DNA from: Cryobacterium breve
GTDB lineage: Bacteria; Actinomycetota; Actinomycetes; Actinomycetales; Microbacteriaceae
NCBI RefSeq assembly: GCF_027594785.1
Contig: NZ_CP075584.1
Coordinates: 3,895,300-3,959,299, forward strand
DNA length: 64,000 nt
Reading direction: 5' to 3'
In this document: piece by piece, positions 27,775 to 37,488 of the stretch
Position numbering within the stretch: the stretch's first letter is position 1
Layout: each line of letters opens with the position of its first letter
Made by a program: the position numbers and the translations under genes
Notes under the pieces: model-generated
What the model saw: only the letters and a program-made list of their open reading frames with translations
What the model was told of the DNA's origin: nothing
Databases searched by the model: none

Positions 27775-30453
27775 ATCACCAGCATGACAGGGAGCAGGTC
27801 GCCCTCCGCCACGGTGTCGCAGTCCTCCGTGACGATGGCGAGGCCCTCGGCCTGGCCGAGCCCGGCGACGAGATGCGAGCCGGAACCGCCGGAGGTGGCG
27901 GGCCAGACGAGGGTCTCGTGGCCACGGCGTTCGCAGACGACGGGCATGTATTGCTGCCGTCCAGCGGGTGAGCTCCAGCCGCGGGCGACGGTCCCCGTGA
28001 CCATCGGACGGGTGATGGTGCCGTGGCCGCCCATGAACAGGAGCGCCGGGCGCACGAAGGCCTCGAAGGAGACGAATGCGCTGACCGGGTTGCCGGGCAG
28101 GGCGAACACGATCGGACCGGGTGCTTCGCTTCCGGCTGCGACCGTGTCCCCGGTCGCGCTGCGGTTGCCGATCCTGCTGTCGTTGGCGCCGGCGCCGGCG
28201 TTGGTGCTGGCGGTGCCTGTACTGCTGCCGGTGCCGGCTGCAGGCAAACGGCCGAAGCCTTGCGGCTTGCCCGGTTGCATCCGCACGGGGCCGAACCAGA
28301 TGCCGAGCGGTGCGAGCACGGCCTTGACGACGTCGTACGCCCCGACGCTGACGCCTCCGGAGAGGATGATCGCGTCGACCGTGCCGATCAGGGAGTCGAG
28401 CACGGTGCGCAGCGACTCTTCGTTGTCACGCACCGCCCCGATCCGGTGCACGACGCCGCCGGCCTGGGCCACTGCGGCGGCGAGCAGGTACGAGTTGGAG
28501 TCGGGGATCTGGCCGCGCCGCGCGGGGGTTCCCGGCACGATGAGTTCGTCGCCGGTCGAGATCACGGCGACGCGGGGCGCCGGGTGCACGAGCAGCTCCG
28601 CCCGGCCGGCGCTCGCGGCCGCGGCGATCCGGGTCGGCCAGAGCGTCGTGCCTGCCCGCAGCACGGTGTCACCGGCCGCCGCATCGCTGCCGGCCCTGCG
28701 GATGTGGGCGGCCGGCTCCGGGGCCCGGAGAATGCCGACCCGGTCGATGCCCCGGTCGGTGTCCTCGATCGGCACGACGGCATCCGCCCCGTCGGGGATC
28801 GGCGCCCCGGTCATGATGCGGGCGACCTGCCCGGCGTCGATGCGCGGGTTCTGCGCGGTGCCGGCGGCGAGATCGGCGACCACGGGCAGCACGATCGGGC
28901 TCCCGGGGCCTGCGGCGAGCAGGTCGGCGCGCCGCACGGCGTACCCGTCCATCGCCGAGTTGTCGAACGGTGGGGTGTCCGTCGCGCTCGTGACCGGCTC
29001 GGTGAGGGCGAGCCCGAGCGCATGGTCGAGCGGCACCCGGACGGGCTCGAGAATGGGCAGCTGCGCGAGAATCCAGTCGAGATGCTCGGCGACCGGGCGG
29101 GCGGATGCCGCGTCGGCGTGCCCGCCGTGCCTCGCGTGGTCACGGGGCCGGGCCTGGCCGTCCTCCGGTCCGACCACGGTCAGGCTCCGCGCTTCGAGGG
29201 ACCACTCCGGAGACCAGGTCCCCGACCACTGGGTGGACCACTTCTCTCCTGACCCGGGCGCCGAGCCCTCGGCGACGGCGGCGTCCCACGCGATGATCCC
29301 GCCCTCGAGCAGGGTCAGGTCGGTGAAGCCATCGGCGGCGAGCGCGGCAGCGGCGCTCCGGGCGCGCGGCCCCTGTGCGCAGTGCAGCACGAGAGGCACG
29401 TCCCGGGGGATCGACGCGAGGCCCTCCGGGCTGCGCAGCTGGTCGAGGGGGAGCAGCAGCGAGCCGGGGACGGCGCTCTCGGCGTGCTCTCCCGGCTCGC
29501 GCACGTCGAGGACGATGAAGTCGTCCGCGCCGTGTGCGCGCGCGGCCAGACGGGAGACGAGTTCGCCCGCGGACAGCGTCGGCCAGGCACTGACGGGAGC
29601 CGGCTCGGTTCCGGCCCCGGCGGCAGTCAGTGCCGAGGCAGTGGCCTCCCGGGCGGCGCGTGCGTGTCCTTCGGGATCTCCGCCGACGAGGGGTACTTCG
29701 GTGAACCGCCCGGAGAGGGCGTCGATCACGAGTACCCGCCCGATCAACGGTGCGCCGATGCCGGCGATGAGCTTGATGGCCTCTGTCGCCATCAGCGAAC
29801 CGACCTGCCCGCACAGGGCGCCGAGCACACCGGCCTCCGCGCAACTGGGCACTTCGCCCTCTGCCGGCGGATTCGGGAACAGGTCCCGCAGCTGCACGCC
29901 CGCAACGCCGCTCCCTGCGGGCGGGGTGGCCCAGAACACCGAGAGCTGGGCGTCGAAGCGCAGCACGGATGCCCAGACGAGCGGCTTCCCCAGTTCGGCG
30001 CTGACGTCGTTCACGAGGAACCGGGTCGGGAAGTTGTCTGTGCCGTCGATCACGAGGTCGTACCCGGAGATGAGCGCGCGGGCGTTGCCGTGGTCGAGTC
30101 GCTCGGAATGCTGAACGACGATGGTGGCGGGAGCGATGGCCGCGATGGACTCCGCGGCGCTCACGACTTTCGGTCTGCCGACATCCGCCTGCCCGTGCAC
30201 GATCTGGCGCTGCAGGTTGCTCGGCTCGACGTCGTCGCCGTCGACGATGCCGATCGTGCCGATCCCGGCCGCCGCCAGGTAGAGCAGGGCGGGGGAGCCG
30301 AGGCCGCCCGCGCCGAGCACGAGCACCTTCGCGTTCGCGAGGCGACGCTGGCCGAGCTCGTCGAGCCTGCGGCAGGCGGCGTTGGCGGGCGGTGCGCACG
30401 GATTCGGTCGGGGTGAGCCGGGCGACGGGTTCGACAAGGGGAGGAAGGGCCAT
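27771..30453 (-). CDS. ThiF/MoeB adenylyltransferase-rhodanese-MoeA fusion (one frameshift)
   Basis: A single gene of about 894 codons with three domains. The ThiF/MoeB domain (about 1-265) has GAGGLGSPALLYLAAAG, DGDDVEPSNLQRQ, DGTDNFPTRF and a Cys in GEVPSCAEAG. The rhodanese domain (about 295-395) has DVREPGEH and active-site Cys in VLHCAQGPR. The MoeA domain (about 450-894) has PFDNSAMDGYAVR, GAPIPDGADAVV, GGVSVGAYD and ALPGNPVSAF. It would activate MoaD, supply sulfur and insert molybdenum. The true N-terminus MALPPLVEPVARLTP joins the rest after removing one base at 30364-30368 (AGCCT). A Gly/Ala/Ser insert interrupts MoeA. No stop lies between rhodanese and MoeA, so the fusion is read directly, though another indel there could mimic it. 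Confidence 0.86.
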
Positions 30454-30669
30454 GCCCCTTACGCTAGGCGCTCCCGGCGGCCCGCGCATCCGCATCCGCC
30501 CAGAGTCTTCGCCACCCCCTTGATATCCCCCGCCGATGGGTGTTTCGTCGAAGACGGCACCAGAGTGTGCCGTACCACCCCCACAGCGCACCAACTAGCA
30601 AGACTGCAATCTCGCACGACCGAAGTGGTCGTGTCCAGAGGAACAAGGCAGAACCTAGGAAGGTATGTA

Positions 30670-31884
30670 ATGACAGGGAACAGAGCAGTTGCCTACAAGA
30701 GCCCGGGGCACGTCGAGGTCATCGACATCGACTACCCCACCTTCGAACTGAAGGACGGGCCCGGCGTCAACCCGGCCAATGTCGGCCGGAAGGTACCGCA
30801 CGGGGTCATACTCCGCACGGTCAGCACCAACATCTGCGGCTCGGACCAGCACATGGTCCGCGGGCGCACGACCGCCCCCGCCGACCTCGTGCTCGGGCAC
30901 GAGATCACCGGAGAGGTCGTCGAAACCGGGCCCGATGTCGAGTTCATCAAGGTCGGCGACATCGTGTCGGTCCCGTTCAATATCTCCTGCGGTCGCTGTC
31001 GCAACTGCAAGGAGCGCAAGACCGGGATCTGCCTGAACGTCAACCCCGACCGCCCCGGCAGCGCATACGGCTATGTCGACATGGGCGGTTGGGTCGGCGG
31101 CCAGGCCGAGTACGTTCTCGTGCCGTATGCGGACTGGAACCTCCTGAAGTTCCCGGACCGTGACCAGGCGCTCGCGAAGATCATGGACCTGACCATGCTC
31201 TCGGACATCTTCCCCACCGGGTTCCACGGGGCGGTGAGCGCCAATGTCGGCGTCGGGTCGACGGTCTACGTCGCCGGTGCCGGACCCGTCGGCCTTGCGG
31301 CTGCGGCCTCCGCGCACCTGCTCGGAGCGGCCGCCGTCATCGTCGGCGACCTCAACGAGGAGCGGCTCGCCCAGGCCCGCAGCTTCGGCTGCGAGACGGT
31401 CGACCTGCGCTAGGGCGACCCGCAGGACCAGATCGAGCAGATCCTCGGTGTGCCAGAGGTCGACTGCGCCGTCGACGCGGTCGGCTTCGAGGCCCGCGGG
31501 CACGGCCAGGCCGCGGGGGAGGAGCGTCCGGCGACGGTGCTCAACTCGCTCATGACGATCACGGCGGCCGGTGGTGCGCTCGGCATCCCCGGGCTGTACG
31601 TCACGGGTGACCCGGGCGGGGTCGACGAGGCCGCGAAGGTCGGGTCGCTCTCGATCCGGCTCGGCCTCGGCTGGGCGAAGTCGTTGTCCTTCACGACGGG
31701 CCAGTGCCCGGTGATGAAGTACAACCGCCAGCTCATGATGGCGATCCTCAACGACAAGGTGCAGATCGCCAAGGCCGTCAACGCCCAGGCGATCAGCCTC
31801 GAGGACGCGCCGCGCGGCTACGCCGAGTTCGACGCCGGCAAGTCCGTGAAATATGTGCTCAACCCGAACGGTTACGTCAAGTAG
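30670..31884 (+). CDS. fdhA: Glutathione-independent formaldehyde dehydrogenase (in-frame TAG)
   Basis: A zinc-dependent medium-chain dehydrogenase of about 404 codons. The catalytic zinc region is NICGSDQHMVRG and GHEITGEVVETG. Structural zinc Cys residues lie in CGRCRNCKERKTGIC. GYVDMGGWVGGQAEYVLVPYAD is characteristic of the FdhA group, and the NAD motif is VAGAGPVGLAAA. It oxidises formaldehyde to formate with NAD. An in-frame TAG at 31411-31413 follows CETVDLR. The same frame then continues with a full C-terminus, so one A-to-T change from AAG explains the stop. It is followed by two strong hairpins. RBS AGGAAGG precedes the ATG. Confidence 0.9.
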
Positions 31885-31902
31885 TGAATCAGTGACGTAA
31901 CC
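31870..31902. terminator. Hairpin over the fdhA stop codon
   Basis: GGTTACGTCA and TGACGTAACC form a perfect 10-bp inverted repeat spanning the end of fdhA, with a 13-nt loop containing the stop codon. Confidence 0.45.
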
Positions 31903-31917
31903 GCAACCGTGTCGAGC

Positions 31918-31952
31918 GGATGCCCGGCCAGGGCCGCCCTGGCCGGGCATCC
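31918..31952. terminator. Strong hairpin between fdhA and moaA
   Basis: GGATGCCCGGCCAGGG and its exact complement form a 16-bp stem with a 3-nt loop. It lies 33 bp after fdhA and 41 bp before moaA, so it is a probable fdhA terminator. Confidence 0.75.
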
Positions 31953-31993
31953 GTGTCGCTGGGCCAGGGTGAGCGAAGATTAGGGTGGAGCGT

Positions 31994-33040
31994 ATGACCG
32001 GAAACCCGACACTCACGGACACCCGTGGCCGGCCGCTGCACGACCTGCGGATCTCGGTCACGGACCGGTGCAACTTCCGCTGTGTGTACTGCATGCCGAA
32101 GGAGGTCTTCGGCCGTGACTTCGCCTTCATGGAGCGGGACGAATTGCTCACCTTCGAGGAGATCACCCGGCTCGCCCGGGTGAGCGTCGCGCACGGGGTC
32201 GGCAAGATCCGGCTGACCGGCGGGGAGCCGCTGCTGCGTCGCGGCCTCGAAGACCTCGTCGCCCAGCTCTCGGCGCTCCGCACCCCGGACGGCCGGCCCA
32301 TCGACATCGCCCTGACCACCAACGGCTCAGCACTCGCGGTCAAGGCGCAGGCACTGAAGGACGCGGGGCTCCGCCGGGTCACGGTGTCCCTCGACTCCCT
32401 CGACGACGCGACCTTCCGGGCCATGAACGACGTGAACTTCCCGGTCGCGAAGGTCCTGCACGGCATCGAGGTCGCCTCGAACGTCGGGCTCGGCCCGGTC
32501 AAGGTCAACATGGTCGTCAAGCGCGGCCAGAACGACGGGGACATCGTCGCGATGGCGCGGCACTTCCAGGGCACCCCGGTCATCCTCCGCTTCATCGAAT
32601 TCATGGACGTCGGGTCGAGCAACGGCTGGGAGATGGGTGCCGTCGTGCCCTCCAGCGAGGTCATCGCCCGGATCGGCGCCGAACTGCCCCTCGAGGAGGT
32701 CGCCCCGAACTACACCGGGGAGACCTCAGCGCGCTGGCGCTACCGCGACGGCAGCGGGGAGATCGGAGTGATCTCGAGCGTGACGCAGTCGTTCTGCTCG
32801 ACCTGTTCGCGCGCCCGGGTGTCGACAGACGGCAAGCTCTTCACGTGCCTGTTCGCGACGGAGGGACACGACCTGCGTGCGCTCCTCCGCGGCGGCGCCA
32901 CGGACGACGAGCTGTCCGCGGCCATGGCGTCGATCTGGCGAGAGCGGACCGACCGGTACTCGGACCTGCGGAGCGCGAAGACGAGCGAGCTGCGGGCATC
33001 CGGCAAGAAGAAGATCGAGATGTCGTACATCGGAGGGTGA
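31994..33040 (+). CDS. moaA: GTP 3',8-cyclase MoaA
   Basis: 348 aa, radical SAM enzyme. The first cluster motif is CNFRCVYC and [16 protein letters not shown] follows. The second iron-sulfur site is [18 protein letters not shown]. The usual C-terminal Gly-Gly (SYIGG) is present. It rearranges GTP in the first step of molybdopterin synthesis. Its ATG at 31994 has GGTGGAG upstream. It is separated from the other Moco genes by fdhA and followed after 9 bp by fdhD. Confidence 0.96.
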   Translation: MTGNPTLTDTRGRPLHDLRISVTDRCNFRCVYCMPKEVFGRDFAFMERDELLTFEEITRLARVSVAHGVGKIRLTGGEPLLRRGLEDLVAQLSALRTPDGRPIDIALTTNGSALAVKAQALKDAGLRRVTVSLDSLDDATFRAMNDVNFPVAKVLHGIEVASNVGLGPVKVNMVVKRGQNDGDIVAMARHFQGTPVILRFIEFMDVGSSNGWEMGAVVPSSEVIARIGAELPLEEVAPNYTGETSARWRYRDGSGEIGVISSVTQSFCSTCSRARVSTDGKLFTCLFATEGHDLRALLRGGATDDELSAAMASIWRERTDRYSDLRSAKTSELRASGKKKIEMSYIGG

Positions 33041-33049
33041 CCAGCAACA

Positions 33050-33979
33050 ATGACACGAATCACGGCACGACGAAAGGTTGTCCGGCTCACCGTCGGCGGC
33101 CGCAGGACCACCAGGGAAGACGTGCTCGCCGTCGAGGAGCCGCTCGAGATCCGCGTGAACGGCACGTCGCTCGCGGTGACGATGCGCACACCCGGCAACG
33201 ACTATGACCTGGCCGCGGGCTTCCTGGTCTCCGAGGGCGTGATCAGCCGCGGCGAGCATTTCTTCGCGGCGCGCTACTGCGCCGGCGCCACCGTTGACGG
33301 TGAGAACACCTACAACGTTCTCGACGTGAGCCTTGCGCCCGGCGTCGCCGCCCCCGACCCGAGCCTGGAACGGAATTTCCTCACCACGAGCGCGTGCGGT
33401 CTCTGCGGGAAGGCGAATATCGACGCCGTGCGCACCCGGTCGGCCTTCACCGTCTCAGACGACCCCGTCCTCCTCGACGCCGAACTCCTCACCACATTCC
33501 CGGACGTGCTCCGGGCCGGCCAGACCGTCTTCGAGAAGACCGGCGGCCTGCATGCGGCCGGGCTCTTCGACGCCGTCACGGGGGAACTGCTTGTGCTGCG
33601 CGAGGACGTCGGGCGCCACAACGCCGTCGACAAGGTGATCGGCTGGGCGGTCAAGGAGAACCGGCTGCCGCTGCGTGGAACCGTTCTCCAGGTCTCCGGC
33701 CGGGCGAGTTTCGAACTCGTCCAGAAGGCCGCGATGGCCGGCATCCCGATGCTGGCCGCGGTCTCCGCGCCGTCCTCGCTCGCAGCGGAACTCGCAACGG
33801 ACGTGGGCATGACCCTCGTCGGCTTCCTGCGCGGCGACTCCATGGTGATCTACGCGGGCGCCGAACGGATCACCGGCGGTGGCGGGCGCGCAGCGGACGA
33901 TGTCGCCGGTGCCGAGGGTGCTGCGAGTCCTGCGAGTTCTGCCCCAGCGGCCCTTGCCGGTTCCGTAGCGCCGAATTAG
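33050..33979 (+). CDS. fdhD: Formate dehydrogenase accessory sulfurtransferase FdhD
   Basis: 309 aa. It has [27 protein letters not shown], the sulfur-relay Cys pair in [24 protein letters not shown] and [30 protein letters not shown]. It transfers sulfur from a cysteine desulfurase to the bis-MGD cofactor of formate dehydrogenase. Its client is probably the convergent FdhF/YdeP-like gene 1 kb downstream. The C-terminal 25 residues are Ala/Ser-rich. The stop codon overlaps a palindromic operator for the next unit. Confidence 0.95.
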   Translation: MTRITARRKVVRLTVGGRRTTREDVLAVEEPLEIRVNGTSLAVTMRTPGNDYDLAAGFLVSEGVISRGEHFFAARYCAGATVDGENTYNVLDVSLAPGVAAPDPSLERNFLTTSACGLCGKANIDAVRTRSAFTVSDDPVLLDAELLTTFPDVLRAGQTVFEKTGGLHAAGLFDAVTGELLVLREDVGRHNAVDKVIGWAVKENRLPLRGTVLQVSGRASFELVQKAAMAGIPMLAAVSAPSSLAAELATDVGMTLVGFLRGDSMVIYAGAERITGGGGRAADDVAGAEGAASPASSAPAALAGSVAPN

Positions 33980-33995
33980 TATGTGCGCATACTAA
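33976..33995. promoter_or_regulatory. Palindromic operator, probable MarR site
   Basis: TTAGTATGTGCGCATACTAA is symmetric in 9 of 10 half-site pairs. It lies about 40 bp before the SRPBCC-MarR unit. TAGTATG-type palindromes are typical MarR autoregulatory sites. Confidence 0.72.
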
Positions 33996-34037
33996 CTGCT
34001 TCGATTCGCGGGGCAGCTGCGAACGAGAGGTCACCTC

Positions 34038-34487
34038 ATGTGGAGAACTGAGTACACGGCAGACACCAGCGCCACACCGGCCGCGGTCTGGGCGGCGTTC
34101 CGGGACATCCACACCGGGGTCGCCGCGGCCGCGGGCGGGGACGTCTTCGAGATGGACGGGGCGTTCACCGTCGGCACGGAGTTGAGCGTGACTCCGGTCG
34201 GGCAGGACACGTTCCGATCCCGCATCATCGAACTGGCCCCGAACGAACGGTATGCCGACGAGACCACATTCGGCGACGTCGTGCTGACGTTCCGGCACTC
34301 GTTCACACCCCGCGACGGCGGCACGCGGGTCACCCACGAACTCGTCATCACCGGGCAGGACGCTGACGAGATCGGGCCGGGGCTCGGCCCGGAGATCAGT
34401 GCGGACTTCCCTGAGGCGATGGCCGGGCTGTTCGCGCTCGCCGAGGCATCCGCGGAGCCTGCAGACCCTGCAGACCCTGCGCGTTGA
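34038..34487 (+). CDS. SRPBCC family protein
   Basis: 149 aa with the START/Bet v1-like polyketide-cyclase layout: WRTEYTADTSATPAAVWAAFRDIHT at the start, EMDGAFTVGTELSVTPVGQD, and a late amphipathic helix FPEAMAGLFALAE. Such proteins bind small hydrophobic ligands, and no catalytic residues can be assigned. It is co-transcribed with the MarR gene (TGATG overlap), which suggests it handles or responds to the MarR ligand. Confidence 0.82.
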   Translation: MWRTEYTADTSATPAAVWAAFRDIHTGVAAAAGGDVFEMDGAFTVGTELSVTPVGQDTFRSRIIELAPNERYADETTFGDVVLTFRHSFTPRDGGTRVTHELVITGQDADEIGPGLGPEISADFPEAMAGLFALAEASAEPADPADPAR

Positions 34488-34951
34488 TGCCGGACGCCGA
34501 GGAGAACGGGCTCGAAAGCGAGTTCGCGTCCGCGGAGGACAGCACCGGACTGATGCTGTGGCGCGTCACCAACGCCTGGCAGGCGGCCCAGCGGGCCGCA
34601 CTCCGGCCGTTCGACCTGACACACGTGCAGTTCGTCTTGCTCGCCTCGCTCGCGTGGCTCGACGCCGACGGGCCGACCACCCAGCGCGAGCTCTCGCGCC
34701 ACGCCGGCACGGACCCGATGATGACGTCCCAGGTGTTGCGCACCCTGGAACGGAAGAACCTCGTGGAACGGCGGGGTCACCCGACGGATGCCCGGGCAAA
34801 GGCCCTCCGGGCGACACCGGCGGGAGCCGAGCTTGCCGCCCGCGCGAACGCGGCCGTCGAAGCGGTCGACCGACGCTTCTTCGCCCCGCTCGGCGCCGAG
34901 CGAGCGGCCTTCACCGGCATGCTCCGCGTGGTGCTCGGCCCCGCGTCCTAA
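34487..34951 (+). CDS. MarR family transcriptional regulator
   Basis: 154 aa. It shows FDLTHVQFVLLASLAWLDADGPTTQRELSRHAGTDPMMTSQVLRTLERKNLVERRGHPTDARAKALRATPAG, the complete MarR winged helix. It likely represses its own SRPBCC-MarR unit through the palindrome at 33976-33995. Its stop overlaps the stop of the convergent molybdo-oxidoreductase gene. Confidence 0.93.
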   Translation: MPDAEENGLESEFASAEDSTGLMLWRVTNAWQAAQRAALRPFDLTHVQFVLLASLAWLDADGPTTQRELSRHAGTDPMMTSQVLRTLERKNLVERRGHPTDARAKALRATPAGAELAARANAAVEAVDRRFFAPLGAERAAFTGMLRVVLGPAS

Positions 34952-37273
34952 CCTTTCGTCGGGACCGGGGCGGGCTCGTGGGCGGTGAAACGCACGGCCA
35001 TGGCCTTGTAGCCGGGGGTGTTCGACTCGCGGGCGACGAGTTCGCGGTGCATGAGCGCGTTCGCCTCGGGGAAGTACGCAGCTGCGCAGCCGCGCGGGGT
35101 CGGGTAGACCACGAGCCGGAACTCATCCGCGCGGCGTTCCTCACCGCGGGAAGGTGCTGATGACGTCGACGAGGTCGCGGTCGTGGAAGCCGAGCTCGAC
35201 GACGTCGTCCTTGTTGATCAGGATGACCCTGCGCCCGTTCGAGATGCCGCGGTAGCGGTCGTCGAGGCCGTAGAACGTGGTGTTGTACTGGTCGTGGCTG
35301 CGGATGGTCTGCAGGATGAGGTGCCCGGCCGGCGGGGTCAGGTACTCGAGGGGGCTGACCGTGAACCGCGCGCGGCCGATGTCGGTCGCGAAGCTGCGGG
35401 TGTCGCGGGGCGGGTTCGGCAGTACGAACCCGTTCTTCGTCTTCAGCCTCCGGTTGAAGTCGGTGAACCCGGGCACGACGCGGGAGATGTGGTCGCGGAT
35501 GAGGTCGTAGTCCTCGCTCATCGCCTTCCAGTCGACCGGGTGGTCGGCGCCGAGGGTCGCGCTCGCCATCCGGGCGACGATGACCGGTTCGGCGAGCAGA
35601 TGCTCCGACACCGGGTCGAGGCGACCCTGCGTCGTGCGCACGACCGACATCGAGTCCTCGACGGACAGCACCTGGCGGCCGCCGGGGTGCTTGTCGTCGG
35701 TGTCGGTGCGACCGAGGGTCGGCAGGATCAGCGAGGTGCGTCCGTGCATCACGTGCGAGCGGTTCGGCTTCGTGGAGATGTGCACCGTGAGCCCGACCCG
35801 CTGCATCGCGGCCTCGAGCTTGGCGGTGTCCGAGCAGGCGAGGGCGAAGTTGCCGCCGAGAGACACGAACACGTCGACGTCCTCGTTCTCGAAGGCCTCG
35901 ACCGTCGCCACGGAGTCGAGGCCGTGCTCGCGGGGCGACACGATGCCGAACTCGGTGTCGACCGCTGCGAGGAAGGCCTCCTTCGGCTTCTCCCAGACGC
36001 CCATCGTGCGGTCGCCCTGAACATTCGAGTGCCCGCGTACCGGGCAGGCGCCGGCGCCCGGCTTGCCGAAGTTGCCCTGCAGCAGGAGCAGGTTGATGAT
36101 CTCCTTGAGCGTGTTGACCGAGTGCGGCTGCTGGGTCAGTCCGAGCGCCCAGCAGATGATCGTGGCCTTCGACGCCACGAGCATGCTCGCGACGACGGCG
36201 ATCTGCAGCCGGGAGAGCCCGGTCGCCTTCTCGGTTTCCTCCCAGTCGATCTCGCCGCGCGCTGCCCGGTACTCCTCCAGTCCCTGCGTGTTGGCGTCGA
36301 CGAAGGCCTGGTCGACGACGGAGCCGGGCACCCGCTTCTCCTCCTCGAGGAGCAGGTGGCCGAGGGCCTGGAACAGGGCGAGGTCCCCGCCGACCTTGAT
36401 CTGCAGGTATTCGTCGGCGAGCGCGGTGCCGTCACCGATCAGGCCGGAGACGGACTGCGGGTCCCTGAAGTTGAACAGCCCGGCCTCGGGCAGGGGGTTG
36501 ACCGCGACCACCTTCCCGCCGTTGTCCTTGCACTCCTTGAGTGCGGACAGCATCCTGGGGTGGTTGGTGCCGGGGTTCTGGCCGACGACGAGGATGAGTT
36601 CGGCGTGGTGGATGTCCTCGAGGGAGACGGTGCCTTTGCCGATGCCGATCGTCGCGTTCATCGCCGAGCCGGAGGACTCGTGGCACATGTTCGAGCAGTC
36701 CGGCAGGTTGTTCGTGCCGATCGAGCGGGCGAACAGCTGGTAGAGGAACGCGGACTCGTTCGCGGTGCGGCCAGACGTGTAGAAGACGGTGCGGTCGGGG
36801 GTCGTCGCGCGGATCTGCTCGCCGATCAGCTCGAACGCGTCGTTCCAGGAGATCTGCGAGTAGTGCGTGTCGCCGGGGCGGATGACGACGGGGTGCGTGA
36901 TGCGGCCCTGGTTGCCGAGCCAGTACTCGGTCTTGGTCGCGAGTTCGGCGATGGAGTGCTCCGCCCAGAATGCGGGCGTCACCTGGCGTACGGTGCTCTC
37001 CTCCGCGACGGCCTTCGCGCCGTTCTCGCAGAATTCGGCGGTCTTGCGGTGACCCTGCGATTCCGGCCAGGCGCAACCGGGGCAGTCGGTCCCGTCGCGC
37101 TGGTTGAGTCGGAGCAGGGCCCGGGTGGTGCGGCCGATCCCGGCCTGGGCGACGCCGCGCTCGAGCGCGACGACGACGGCTTCGAGGCCCGCCGCGCTGG
37201 TCTTCGGCTTCTTCACGACGAGGGAGTCTTCGTTGATGTCCTGGATCGGGGCGTGACGTGTCATGAAATCCAT
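34948..37273 (-). CDS. FdhF/YdeP family molybdopterin oxidoreductase (formate dehydrogenase-like, one frameshift)
   Basis: About 775 aa. The N-terminal [4Fe-4S] region has CPGCAWPE and FCENGAKAV. Mo-bisPGD domains follow with SQISWNDAFELIGEQIR, FYTSGRTANESAFLYQLFAR, NMCHESSGSAMN, GQNPGTNHPRML and GACPVRGHSNVQGDR. The C-terminal beta-barrel domain has SHDQYNTTFYGLDDRYRGI. These are marks of the FdhF/YdeP family, often annotated as formate dehydrogenase alpha. The frame breaks at about 35152: one extra base in CCCGCGGTGAG creates TGA. The other frame continues GEERRADEFRLVVYPTPRG to a stop at 34948. The ATG at 37273 has AAAGGAG. Nearby fdhD, fdhA and Moco genes support formate oxidation. Confidence 0.88.
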
Positions 37274-37488
37274 GATGCTCCTTTTGACTGCGCACCGGCA
37301 CAACGGCCGCCGCCGGAGGGTCTGTGAACCATGCGGCGTCCTCTCGGGTGATTCCCAGCCCTGACGGGCGCGGCAACCAGAAAAGTGGCGTTGAATCATG
37401 ACGGGGCTTTTGTCCCGACCCACCGGGTCATTCTCGGCCCATCGGCCGACACCAGCCGCGGCATCCCCGGCAGACAGGGAGTTCGACC

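Noticed and set aside
27091..30114. 1007-aa plus-strand ORF opposite moaC and the MoeA fusion
   Set aside because: High-GC shadow frame, composition Ser/Ala/Pro/Arg, no domain. The minus strand encodes recognised Moco enzymes.
31411..31413. Recoded TAG (pyrrolysine or suppressor tRNA)
   Set aside because: No pyl genes or suppressor tRNA in view. The residue is an ordinary Lys-like position and other genes here end normally.
35183..37327. 714-aa plus-strand ORF opposite the molybdo-oxidoreductase
   Set aside because: Antisense shadow of a gene with strong family motifs.
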